In this document: positions 23,283 to 31,586 of the stretch, one piece after another
How positions within the stretch are numbered: the first letter of the stretch is position 1
Layout of the letters: each line of letters starts with the position of its first letter
Origin: Flavobacteriales bacterium
Lineage (GTDB): Bacteria; Bacteroidota; Bacteroidia; Flavobacteriales_D; Crocinitomicaceae
Direction: 5' to 3'
Length of the DNA: 33,898 nt
NCBI GenBank assembly: GCA_013373595.1
Contig: JABXHO010000146.1
Coordinates: forward strand, 1-33,898
The notes under the pieces: generated by a model
The model's input: the letters and a program-made list of their open reading frames with translations, nothing else
Database searches by the model: none
Told to the model about the DNA's origin: nothing
Translations under genes and position numbers: made by a program

Positions 23283-25144
23283 AATATACCGCAACAATAG
23301 AAGGGAAATCCTTAGTATTCAACATTGCATTTGTTGTTGTTAACCTTACGGGACTGGGATTCTTTGTTTCGGGTAATCTCCATCCAAATGATCTGTTCTT
23401 TTACCTGGGCATTGGCTTGATGGCATTGTCTACAGCGGGAATGATCATCTTCAAAGGAAGGTTGATGATGTCTAGCGTGGCGCGAGTTCTTGTAGGTGGA
23501 CTTTTCATCGTTTCGGGCTTGGTAAAAGCAAATGATCCACTCGGATTTTCTTACAAATTGGAAGAGTATTTTCAAGATGGAGCCTTGGCGTATCGAATCA
23601 AAGAACTGTTTGGAGCTCCGGCCTTTTCGTTGGAATTCTTCATGGATTATGCGCTAGTCATTAGCATCATTATCTGCATCGCAGAGATTGTTTTGGGAGT
23701 ATTGACCATTATCGGAGGAAAAATAAAATTGGTTTCCTACTTGATGCTAGGAATGATGCTCTTCTTTACTTTTTTGACGTGGCATACGGCAAATTGTGAC
23801 AGTGAAGCCAAGTTTTTAGACCGTGATACCTACGTGATTTCAAGCGCTGAGGCAGCGAAGAAATTAAAGGAAGCTGAAGAAGGAAAGGTGAAAATTTTCC
23901 TAAAGACATCAAGCGAGTTAGTGGTCGATGAAATGAAAACTCCACAATGTGTTACCGACTGTGGTTGCTTTGGTGATGCACTAAAAGGTTCGGTCGGACG
24001 ATCACTCACTCCTCAAGAATCGCTCTGGAAAGATTTAATTCTATTGTACTTGGTGATTTGGATTTTTGCGGCTCAATGGATCATCAAACCGAATACAATC
24101 CAACAAAATTTGGTCTATACAGTGACGTCTTCCTTGGTGATCGTGTTCTTTGCCTGGGTGTTTGGGTGGTATTTCCCAATTTTATTCGGTGTAATTGCTA
24201 TTCTGGGAGCGTTATGGGTTCGACGCATAGGAGGAAAACTCTTCGGGAATTACTGGGGGAGCGCTCTTTTCGTGACCATTCTCACATTTTTGCTCGTTGG
24301 TTTTGTCCTACGATATGCGCCACTGAAAGATTATCGTCCATATGCGATTGGTGCCGATTTGAATGCAAAGCTGAATGATGGCGAGAAAGGTGTTTTTGAA
24401 GATGCTTTGTTGTACAAAAACAAACGAACAGGAGAGGAACGAACGTATTTAGCGAGTTCAAATGAATACACGGAATCCAACATCTGGGAGAATAACAATT
24501 GGGAATTTGTGAGTATGGTGAATCATACAGTGAAAGAACCGATTGATGCTTCCATTCAAGATTTCTATCCTTTCATCAATACAAAAGATCTTTCTGAGGC
24601 GGAGTTGAAATTGGACTTCGTTAGCAATAAGGTGGTTGAATCCAATGCGAGGTACGTGCGCGTGCGATCGGTAGAAGATGAGGGGACAAAAGAAGTGCTT
24701 CTCAGTAAATTTAGTACCGAGTTGTATCCATCCGAGAACTATGAAATTCTCGATACAATTGAAATCACACAGGTTGAGGAAAAAGATATTTCCGTACGAG
24801 ATGATTTGTTCAGTCAAAAAAGAATCGCTATTCTGGTGTCGAGAGATTTGACAAATGCCAATTGGAACGAAATCGATCGAATCAAGGCGATTGCTGAACA
24901 ATGTGAAAAGGAAAAAGTACCTTTCGTAGTTATTGCGAATGCTACGCGACAAGAAATCGATTCCTTCCGTTCGAAGAACAAGTTCAATTGTGCAGTCTTT
25001 TCGATGGATCAAATTGAATTGAAAATTATTTCCCGTTCAAATCCAGCTTTGTTGGTGTTAGAAAAGGGAATCATCAAGGAGAAATATTCACACAGAATGA
25101 TCCCGACAGGAGATCGTTTCAAAGAAAAACACTTAAATAACTAG
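23279..25144 (+). CDS. DoxX/BT_3928-family membrane protein with C-terminal pseudo-thioredoxin domain
   Basis: This 621-residue inner-membrane protein has about nine helices in its first 345 residues. The DoxX-like core includes ARVLVGGLFIVSGLVKANDP, and the motif PQCVTDCGCFGDAL (residues 222-235) has closely spaced cysteines typical of this DoxX/MauE-related family. The C-terminal part, about residues 510-615, looks like a thioredoxin fold: a strand IAILVSRD, a helix, VPFVVIANA, then SNPALLVLEKGIIKEKYS with the cis-Pro position. The CxxC motif is absent. The family sits beside tpiA across Bacteroidota as I recall it. A redox or quinone-linked role is inferred. It starts inside the DUF1599 stop and ends one base before tpiA. 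Confidence 0.85.
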   Translation: MKYTATIEGKSLVFNIAFVVVNLTGLGFFVSGNLHPNDLFFYLGIGLMALSTAGMIIFKGRLMMSSVARVLVGGLFIVSGLVKANDPLGFSYKLEEYFQDGALAYRIKELFGAPAFSLEFFMDYALVISIIICIAEIVLGVLTIIGGKIKLVSYLMLGMMLFFTFLTWHTANCDSEAKFLDRDTYVISSAEAAKKLKEAEEGKVKIFLKTSSELVVDEMKTPQCVTDCGCFGDALKGSVGRSLTPQESLWKDLILLYLVIWIFAAQWIIKPNTIQQNLVYTVTSSLVIVFFAWVFGWYFPILFGVIAILGALWVRRIGGKLFGNYWGSALFVTILTFLLVGFVLRYAPLKDYRPYAIGADLNAKLNDGEKGVFEDALLYKNKRTGEERTYLASSNEYTESNIWENNNWEFVSMVNHTVKEPIDASIQDFYPFINTKDLSEAELKLDFVSNKVVESNARYVRVRSVEDEGTKEVLLSKFSTELYPSENYEILDTIEITQVEEKDISVRDDLFSQKRIAILVSRDLTNANWNEIDRIKAIAEQCEKEKVPFVVIANATRQEIDSFRSKNKFNCAVFSMDQIELKIISRSNPALLVLEKGIIKEKYSHRMIPTGDRFKEKHLNN

Positions 25145-25145
25145 T

Positions 25146-25892
25146 ATGGCTCAAAAAATTGTAGCAGGAAATTGGAAAATGAACCTCTCTGCAGGAGAAG
25201 GGAAAACGCTCGTGTCGGAAATCGTTGCGGGTGACAGATCATCAGATGTAGCTGTCATGGTTTTTCCTCCTTCATTGTACGTTCAAAAACTTTCGGAAGT
25301 AGCGAAAAACGAGATTTCAGTAGGTGTACAAAACTTCAATCCAAATGAAAGCGGAGCCTTCACAGGCGAACTGGCGATTTCTCAAGTGAAAAGCGTAGGG
25401 AGCTCCATCGGGTTGATTGGACACAGTGAGCGCCGTTCTCTTTTCGGAGAATCGGATGCGTTCCTGAAATTGAAGGTAGATGCAGCAATAGCCCAAGGTT
25501 TTCAATTCATTTTTTGCTGTGGAGAGCCATTGGAAATTCGTGAGGCTGGAACGGAATTTAACTACGTTAAGAATCAGTTGGAAGCAAGCTTGTTTCACTT
25601 ATCGGCTGAACAAATGAAGAACGGAATTATTGCCTACGAACCAGTTTGGGCGATCGGAACAGGAAAAACGGCCACATCTTCTCAGGCTGAGGAAATGCAC
25701 GCCGAAATTCGATCGTGGCTCACGGAAAAATATGGAGAAGATACCGCACAATCTGTTTCAATTCTCTACGGAGGAAGTTGTAACAACAAGAACGCTAAAG
25801 AATTGTTTGCCTGTCCGAATGTGGATGGAGGGTTGATTGGTGGCGCATCGCTCAAAGCAGAATCATTTCTCGAAATTATAAATGCATTTTAA
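25146..25892 (+). CDS. tpiA: Triosephosphate isomerase
   Basis: This 248-residue glycolytic TIM barrel interconverts dihydroxyacetone phosphate and glyceraldehyde 3-phosphate. Catalytic residues are Lys11 in GNWKMN, His93 in IGHSERR and Glu165 in AYEPVWAIGTGKTA (flexible loop 6); the phosphate-binding YGGSCNNKN and GLIGGASLK follow. It starts 1 nt after the DoxX-family stop, and its stop overlaps the prmA start (TAATG). Confidence 0.98.
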   Translation: MAQKIVAGNWKMNLSAGEGKTLVSEIVAGDRSSDVAVMVFPPSLYVQKLSEVAKNEISVGVQNFNPNESGAFTGELAISQVKSVGSSIGLIGHSERRSLFGESDAFLKLKVDAAIAQGFQFIFCCGEPLEIREAGTEFNYVKNQLEASLFHLSAEQMKNGIIAYEPVWAIGTGKTATSSQAEEMHAEIRSWLTEKYGEDTAQSVSILYGGSCNNKNAKELFACPNVDGGLIGGASLKAESFLEIINAF

Positions 25893-26734
25893 TGGAATCA
25901 CTCGACACACTTGAACTGACACTGAAATTGACACCAAAGAATCCGTGGAGCGAAATTCTCGTGGCAGAATTAGCAGAACATGGCTTTGACGGTTTTGTAA
26001 CCACAGATGATGGACTTCAAGCATACGGAAATGCATCGATTGATGCGGAATCAATTGTAAAGGAATTGTCTGTGAGTACTTCAGAAGAAGTGAAGTGTGA
26101 GTGGAGCGCGAAAATTATCCCTCACCAAAACTGGAACGAGCAATGGGAGAAAGATTTTCATCCTGTATTCGTGGAGGAGTATGCAACGATCTTGGCTCCT
26201 TTTCATGATGAAAGCTTAGGGAAAGGAATGGTTGTTCGAATTCAGCCGCAAATGTCATTCGGAACAGGTCACCATCAAACTACGTGGATGATGACAAAAG
26301 CATTGTTCGAGCTGGAAAACATGCCCAACGATGTGCTCGATATGGGAACAGGAACGGGAGTGTTGGCGGTAATCGCTGAAAAATTGGGGGCAACGCGAAT
26401 CCTAGCCATCGATATCGAAGAATGGTCGGCGGAAAATGCTCGTGAAAATGCACAACTGAACGAGTGCAAGCACATCGAATGTGTTTGGGGAGATCGGGAT
26501 AAAATCGATGGACACGAGTTTGGATTAATTATTGCAAACATCAACAAGAATATTTTGAAAGCGCAAATGGAAACCTACGCGCAGGCCTTAAAGAAAAACG
26601 GGCGACTCCTACTGAGCGGTTTTTTCTCAACAGATGTTGATGAACTGGTAACTTTTGCCAATGCTTTCGGTCTTACACTAGAAAAGCAATTCGCCAAAGA
26701 CGAATGGGCAGGATTGCAGATGATTAAAAATTAA
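25892..26734 (+). CDS. prmA: Ribosomal protein L11 methyltransferase
   Basis: This 280-residue class I S-adenosylmethionine-dependent methyltransferase modifies L11. PrmA features are the N-terminal L11-recognition region, the conserved RIQPQMSFGTGHHQTTWMM at about residues 116-134, the SAM motif LDMGTGTGVLAV at 149-160, ILAIDIEEWS with the acidic ribose contact, and IIANINKNIL, equivalent to the family NIL motif. It overlaps tpiA by one base and is the last gene of the DUF1599-DoxX-tpiA-prmA operon. Confidence 0.95.
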   Translation: MESLDTLELTLKLTPKNPWSEILVAELAEHGFDGFVTTDDGLQAYGNASIDAESIVKELSVSTSEEVKCEWSAKIIPHQNWNEQWEKDFHPVFVEEYATILAPFHDESLGKGMVVRIQPQMSFGTGHHQTTWMMTKALFELENMPNDVLDMGTGTGVLAVIAEKLGATRILAIDIEEWSAENARENAQLNECKHIECVWGDRDKIDGHEFGLIIANINKNILKAQMETYAQALKKNGRLLLSGFFSTDVDELVTFANAFGLTLEKQFAKDEWAGLQMIKN

Positions 26735-26748
26735 TGGAGTGGATGTAA

Positions 26749-26765
26749 CTTCGGAGTAACCGAAG
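26749..26765 (+). terminator. Small hairpin after prmA (weak terminator candidate)
   Basis: CTTCGG-AGTAA-CCGAAG forms a 6-bp stem with a 5-nt loop, 14 nt after the prmA stop. Only a loosely T-rich stretch follows, so termination would be inefficient; it may simply separate the operon from the next gene. Confidence 0.35.
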
Positions 26766-26815
26766 GTTATATCTTATTGGTTGGAGAAATCCTGTAAAAA
26801 TTAAAAACGTTTAGG

Positions 26816-29800
26816 ATGAAACGAATGAAGTGGCTATTTTTCTTAATGATTGTACTTTCAACGAATTGGGGCTGGTCTCAGTCTTTTCCCAGTTCACGAG
26901 AAAAGTTTGTTAAGGAGTTTGAGAAACAATTGAACGAATATGGAAAAGGCGATTTTCGCGATTTTGCGAAGGATGAATTTCCAAATCTTTTGTTGGAAAC
27001 ATCCGATGTACCTGATGAGTATTTCAACCGAATGGTGCAAACATGCAATGCCTTCGAAGAAAAACGCTTGAAAGTATATCCGGAGATTTACAATTATGTT
27101 TTTTCAGTAGCCAAATTCGTCCAAACGGGGCAATCCAAAGAAAGCTACCAAGCATGGCACACGGCAGTGGACAAGCAATTGGACTCACGAAATGTTAAAA
27201 AGATCAAGGATTTCATGGAGTTTTCCGCGGGCTTCCTGTCAGTGGGAATGATTTCCGAGTCTTCCAATTTTGCTTGGTTCTATTTGAATGGAGATTTTGA
27301 AGTAGAATACGATAAAAAGGTGAACATCAAATTGATGAATGGTAATTTGGTCTGCCGAGCGATTAGTAACTCTGGAAAAACACGGGGGCAAGCGGTCGAT
27401 AGCCTTGTCGTTTATGGAACTTCTGGAGATTTCGACCCTGTTTTGAAGAAATGGGATGGAGCAGGAGGAAAAGTCGACTGGCAAAAAGTGGGATTGGATG
27501 GAAACACAACCTACGCAACATTAAGTAATTATAAGGCGTCTCTGAAATCAGCTTCATTGCGAGTGGATACCGTTTCAATGACAACACCTTATTTCTCAAA
27601 TCCAATTAAAGGCTCCTTGTCTGAGGGATCTTATAAAACGATTCGAGAGGAAGATAAAATCTATCCACAATTCCTATCATTTAAAAAGGATTTGGTCATC
27701 AAAGATATTGCTCCCGAAGTTGATTATGTTGGTGGATTTTCAATGAAAGGGGAAAAATTTATTGGTGCTGGAACTGCGAAAAATCTAGCGTCAATTACGA
27801 TTAAAAAATCAGGTGCTCCGTTCATGCAGGCGCGTGCTCAGGAGATTTTTATTTCTCCCAAGAAAGTTTCGGTTAACGAAGGAAAGTTGTCGCTATATCT
27901 TAGTTCTGGAGATTCTATCTCGCATCCAGGAATCAATTTGGATTATGATTTGGACAAAAAGGAAGTGCTTCTAATTCGTACCCGAAGAGGAATTGGTCAG
28001 GCGCCATTCCAGGATTCTTACCATAAGTTAGATATTTATGTTCCTAAGATTAGTTGGGAGATTGGAGGAGATGTGCTTGGCTTTACCTACGATTTTGGAA
28101 CCAGTCGCGAGCAACGTGCTGCCGTTTTTGAATCGCAGGCGTATTTCGATGCTGAATTATATGATCGTTTGCAAGGTTTAGAATCGGTGCATCCATTGGT
28201 AGCACTTTCAAAGTATTCGTACAAATATGATAAGCCTGTCATGACAAAAGGGGAGGCGGCATCGGCTTTAGGACGAGCAATTACGCAAGTAGAATCGACC
28301 TTATTATCCTTGTCGAGCCTTGGATTTATCAGTTATGATTCGGATTTAAATACAGTAACGATCAACCCAAAACTGGAAACCTTCGTAAAGGCGAAAATTG
28401 GAAAAATTGATTACGATAACATCATTTTTACCTCAGATTTAAGAACAAGGGAACTGCAAGGGTACTCTCGTGAGGAAATCGAAAAAGATCCTTACCTGAA
28501 AAATTTGGATGAGCTCTTCAAAAAGCAAAACGAAGAACGACGTCTCATGAAGAACTTTGCGGTGCTGAATTTGGCAACCTTGGAACTAGACATGGAAGCC
28601 GTAGATCGAGTAGTCATCTCTGCGAATAAAAATACGGTGGTTTTTCCTGAAAATGGAAAGGTGAAAGTGAAGCAAAATCGCGACTTCGTGTACGAAGGCT
28701 GGACGAATGCAGGTAAACTAGAAGTTGATGCAGCGTTGGCTTCCTTCAATTATGATGAGTTCAAAATTAAACTCCAGAAAACAAATGAAAGTCTCTTCCG
28801 TGTTCGTCCAATGGATAAAACACATGGAACGAAAGGAATTGCAATGAAAAGCTCTTTGTACGGTGTTACGGGAGATATTTTTATTGACGATACGGACAAC
28901 CGCGCAGGAATCAAGAAAGGAAAAGAAGACTTCCCGAAATTGGTGGCGGTGAACAAATCGAAAATCTATTACAATTCAGACGATATCTATCGTGGCGTCT
29001 ACGACAGTGCACGCTTTTATTATACGGTCGATCCATTCGAAATGGATAGCTTGAATATTTTCGAGGAGGCGAAGTTGCGATTGGAAGGAGAGTTGGTTTC
29101 GGCGGGAATCTTCCCGAAAATTCGTCAGGAATTGAGAATAATGCCTGATTACTCCTTCGGATTCTCCATGATCACGCCAAAAGGTGGATATACTTTCTAT
29201 GGAACTGAGGCGAAATACGATAATAAGATTGTATTGTCTAACAATGGATTGCAAGGTTCAGGAACCATCAATTTTGTGCACTCAACATCGAAATCGAATA
29301 TCTTAAGCTTCTTACCTGATTCTACTGTCGGGTATGCACAGTTCGAGAACAAGAAAGTTGCAACTGGAGTTCCTTTCCCAGATGTAAAAGGTGAAAAAGC
29401 GTACATCACATACGTACCGAAACAAAACGTATTGAAGGCCGCATCTACGCCGCAAAGCGATTTAGTTTTCTTCGACAAGGAAGCAGAGTTGCGCGGAATG
29501 GTGACCATTCGACCTGAGGGAATGCGCGGTAACGGATTGATGACCTTCAAAAATGCCAATTTGATATCCAAAAACTTTAAGTACACGAATGTCGATGTAG
29601 ATGCTGATACCTCTGCCTTTAGATTGAAAAACGAAAGCACGGATGTTTCGGAAAATGCCCTGGCTTTTAAATCAGATAACGTCAAGTCACACGTGTCGTT
29701 TAAAGATAGAATAGGTCAATTCTATTCAAACGAAGGAGAATCACGAGTGGATTTCCCTGTCAATCAATACATGGCGAAAATGGATCAATTTAAGTGGTTC

Positions 29801-31435
29801 ATGGACGAGTTGGTGATTGAAATGGAGAAAAAGGACGATGCAGATGTGAGTATTGAAGCAGGAGTGGACTTGGCAGGTTCGAACTTCTTCTCAACGCATC
29901 CAAAACAAGACTCGCTCAATTTCCGAGCACCACGAGCACGATTCGATGCTAAAACGAAGGCAATATATTGTAGTAAGATCGATTACATTGATATCGCCGA
30001 TGCGCGAATTTCGCCTGACAGTATGAAAATTACGATTCGTAAGAAAGCGAAAATGGATGTGCTGAAAAACGCAACAATCGTGGCAAACTACGTAACGAAA
30101 TACCACCGTTTCGAACGCGCAAATGTGGAAATTACAGCACGTAGAGCGTATACGGCAGAAGGAGAATATCCATACTACGATGTCGATAGTAATGTGACGT
30201 ACATCGCCATGAAGAACATTGGACTCGATACTTCGTATCAGACGCGTGCTTCGGGTAAAATTTTGGCGGAACAGAACTTTAAGTTGAGCAAAGAGTTCGA
30301 TTATTACGGAGATGTAGCGATTCGTGCTTCGAATCCATTGATTTCCTTTGCTGGAGCAACACGAATTAATCATGGATGTGATAAATTCGACAGAAACTGG
30401 ATGGCATTTAAATCGGAAATCGATCCGAGAAACATTCAAATTCCGGTGGTAAGCGAAATGAAAGATTTGGAAGGAAATCCAATTTCCGCAGGAATTGTTT
30501 GGCGTGATTCCCCAACGGTGGATAGTATCTCGTTGTACCCAACGTTCTTGTCGGCACTCGTAAGTCCTGACGATCCGATTGTGATGACCTCAAATGGATA
30601 CTTGCAATACGATAGTGGATCGAAGGAATTCCAAATTGCTTCGAAGGATAAGTTGATCAACCGTGGCGAAAAAGGAAATTACATTGCCTTGCACACAGAA
30701 AGTTGTTCCATGAATGGAGATGGTGTGATCGACCTCGGAATGGATTTCGGCGATGTAGAAGTGGAAACCGTAGGAATCGTTAATTACAACCAAACGACTG
30801 GAAAAACGGATATGAACATCACTGCTCGAATCAACATGCCTGTAGATAAAGGAGCGATGCAAGATGTGGCAGATCGAATCAACGCAATTGAAGGTCTGCA
30901 ACCAATGGATTTCAATTCAACGACCATCGAGAATGCCTTGGTTGAATGGGATGGAATTGCCGCTGCAGATAAGTTCAAGGAAGAGTATGTACAGGAAGGT
31001 AAGGTGAAGAGATTACCAAATGGACTGGAAAATACCATGACGATTACAGGAATTCGTTTGAGCTCTTACGACAGCGAAAGAAACCCAGAAAGAGGGTTAA
31101 TCACGAATGTAGAATCGGCAGTGCTTGTTGGAATATATGGTAAACCAATCATGAAGTACATTCCACTCAAAGCCTTCTTCCAACAAACGTATTCTGGAGG
31201 AAACAGCGATGCATTCACAATCTCGATGAGCATTCCTGGAGGAGGAGATTACTTCTTCAACTACAAGATGGAAGGCAAAAAAGATGGAACGCTGAATATC
31301 CTCACTGGTGACGGTGAATTCAGTGCAGCAATCAACGAGATTAAAGAGGATAAACGAAAAAAGCGTAATTTCAACTACCAAATAACAACGAATAGTGTGT
31401 ACAAAGCACAGCTTATGCGTTTGTTTGAAGAATAA
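26816..31435 (+). CDS. Giant secreted beta-rich protein of unknown function (1539 aa)
   Basis: The signal peptide is MKRMKWLFFLMIVLSTNWGWSQ, with no lipobox. Residues 25-150 are helical and hold the conserved-looking EEKRLKVYPEIYNYVF. From about 170 on the protein is almost entirely short beta-strands, with repeated segments alternating strand, Gly and Asn/Asp turn that recall LptA/LptD-type beta-jellyroll or AsmA-like proteins. Around residues 475-525 there is a helix-helix-strand patch (TKGEAASALGRAITQVE through NTVTINPKL) resembling a winged helix. There is no T9SS sorting domain and no outer-membrane barrel ending in Phe; the C-terminus is MRLFEE. A periplasmic or surface structural role is likely. 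I cannot name the family. Confidence 0.85.
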   Translation: MKRMKWLFFLMIVLSTNWGWSQSFPSSREKFVKEFEKQLNEYGKGDFRDFAKDEFPNLLLETSDVPDEYFNRMVQTCNAFEEKRLKVYPEIYNYVFSVAKFVQTGQSKESYQAWHTAVDKQLDSRNVKKIKDFMEFSAGFLSVGMISESSNFAWFYLNGDFEVEYDKKVNIKLMNGNLVCRAISNSGKTRGQAVDSLVVYGTSGDFDPVLKKWDGAGGKVDWQKVGLDGNTTYATLSNYKASLKSASLRVDTVSMTTPYFSNPIKGSLSEGSYKTIREEDKIYPQFLSFKKDLVIKDIAPEVDYVGGFSMKGEKFIGAGTAKNLASITIKKSGAPFMQARAQEIFISPKKVSVNEGKLSLYLSSGDSISHPGINLDYDLDKKEVLLIRTRRGIGQAPFQDSYHKLDIYVPKISWEIGGDVLGFTYDFGTSREQRAAVFESQAYFDAELYDRLQGLESVHPLVALSKYSYKYDKPVMTKGEAASALGRAITQVESTLLSLSSLGFISYDSDLNTVTINPKLETFVKAKIGKIDYDNIIFTSDLRTRELQGYSREEIEKDPYLKNLDELFKKQNEERRLMKNFAVLNLATLELDMEAVDRVVISANKNTVVFPENGKVKVKQNRDFVYEGWTNAGKLEVDAALASFNYDEFKIKLQKTNESLFRVRPMDKTHGTKGIAMKSSLYGVTGDIFIDDTDNRAGIKKGKEDFPKLVAVNKSKIYYNSDDIYRGVYDSARFYYTVDPFEMDSLNIFEEAKLRLEGELVSAGIFPKIRQELRIMPDYSFGFSMITPKGGYTFYGTEAKYDNKIVLSNNGLQGSGTINFVHSTSKSNILSFLPDSTVGYAQFENKKVATGVPFPDVKGEKAYITYVPKQNVLKAASTPQSDLVFFDKEAELRGMVTIRPEGMRGNGLMTFKNANLISKNFKYTNVDVDADTSAFRLKNESTDVSENALAFKSDNVKSHVSFKDRIGQFYSNEGESRVDFPVNQYMAKMDQFKWFMDELVIEMEKKDDADVSIEAGVDLAGSNFFSTHPKQDSLNFRAPRARFDAKTKAIYCSKIDYIDIADARISPDSMKITIRKKAKMDVLKNATIVANYVTKYHRFERANVEITARRAYTAEGEYPYYDVDSNVTYIAMKNIGLDTSYQTRASGKILAEQNFKLSKEFDYYGDVAIRASNPLISFAGATRINHGCDKFDRNWMAFKSEIDPRNIQIPVVSEMKDLEGNPISAGIVWRDSPTVDSISLYPTFLSALVSPDDPIVMTSNGYLQYDSGSKEFQIASKDKLINRGEKGNYIALHTESCSMNGDGVIDLGMDFGDVEVETVGIVNYNQTTGKTDMNITARINMPVDKGAMQDVADRINAIEGLQPMDFNSTTIENALVEWDGIAAADKFKEEYVQEGKVKRLPNGLENTMTITGIRLSSYDSERNPERGLITNVESAVLVGIYGKPIMKYIPLKAFFQQTYSGGNSDAFTISMSIPGGGDYFFNYKMEGKKDGTLNILTGDGEFSAAINEIKEDKRKKRNFNYQITTNSVYKAQLMRLFEE

Positions 31436-31462
31436 CTCCCAAACTTGAATGCCTCGGGTAGA

Positions 31463-31496
31463 TGCAAAGGTTTGTTGGATACTTCAAACCTTTGCA
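31463..31496 (+). terminator. 12-bp perfect stem-loop after the giant gene (terminator-like)
   Basis: TGCAAAGGTTTG pairs perfectly with CAAACCTTTGCA around a 10-nt loop, 27 nt after the stop codon. No T-run follows directly (the nearest is at 31513). It may be a non-canonical terminator, an mRNA-stabilising element or a processing site between two genes. Confidence 0.5.
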
Positions 31497-31562
31497 CAAT
31501 GGCAAATTGAACCTTTTTGGGTGATAGACGTACACAGCTAAAGTGACAAACAAAGTGTATGA

Positions 31563-31577
31563 GTTCTCAGTGAGAAC
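31563..31577. promoter_or_regulatory. 15-bp perfect palindrome just before the GTG start
   Basis: GTTCTCA-G-TGAGAAC lies 9 nt before the start codon at 31587. As DNA it could bind a dimeric regulator; a hairpin with a 1-nt loop is sterically poor, so the RNA form would open its inner pairs. Confidence 0.4.
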
Positions 31578-31586
31578 GAAATATTA

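Noticed and set aside
29891-30439. A 182-residue minus-strand open frame inside the giant protein gene
   Set aside because: Composition (many Ile, Arg, Cys, Ser) is that of an antisense frame, and the plus frame is continuous with a signal peptide.
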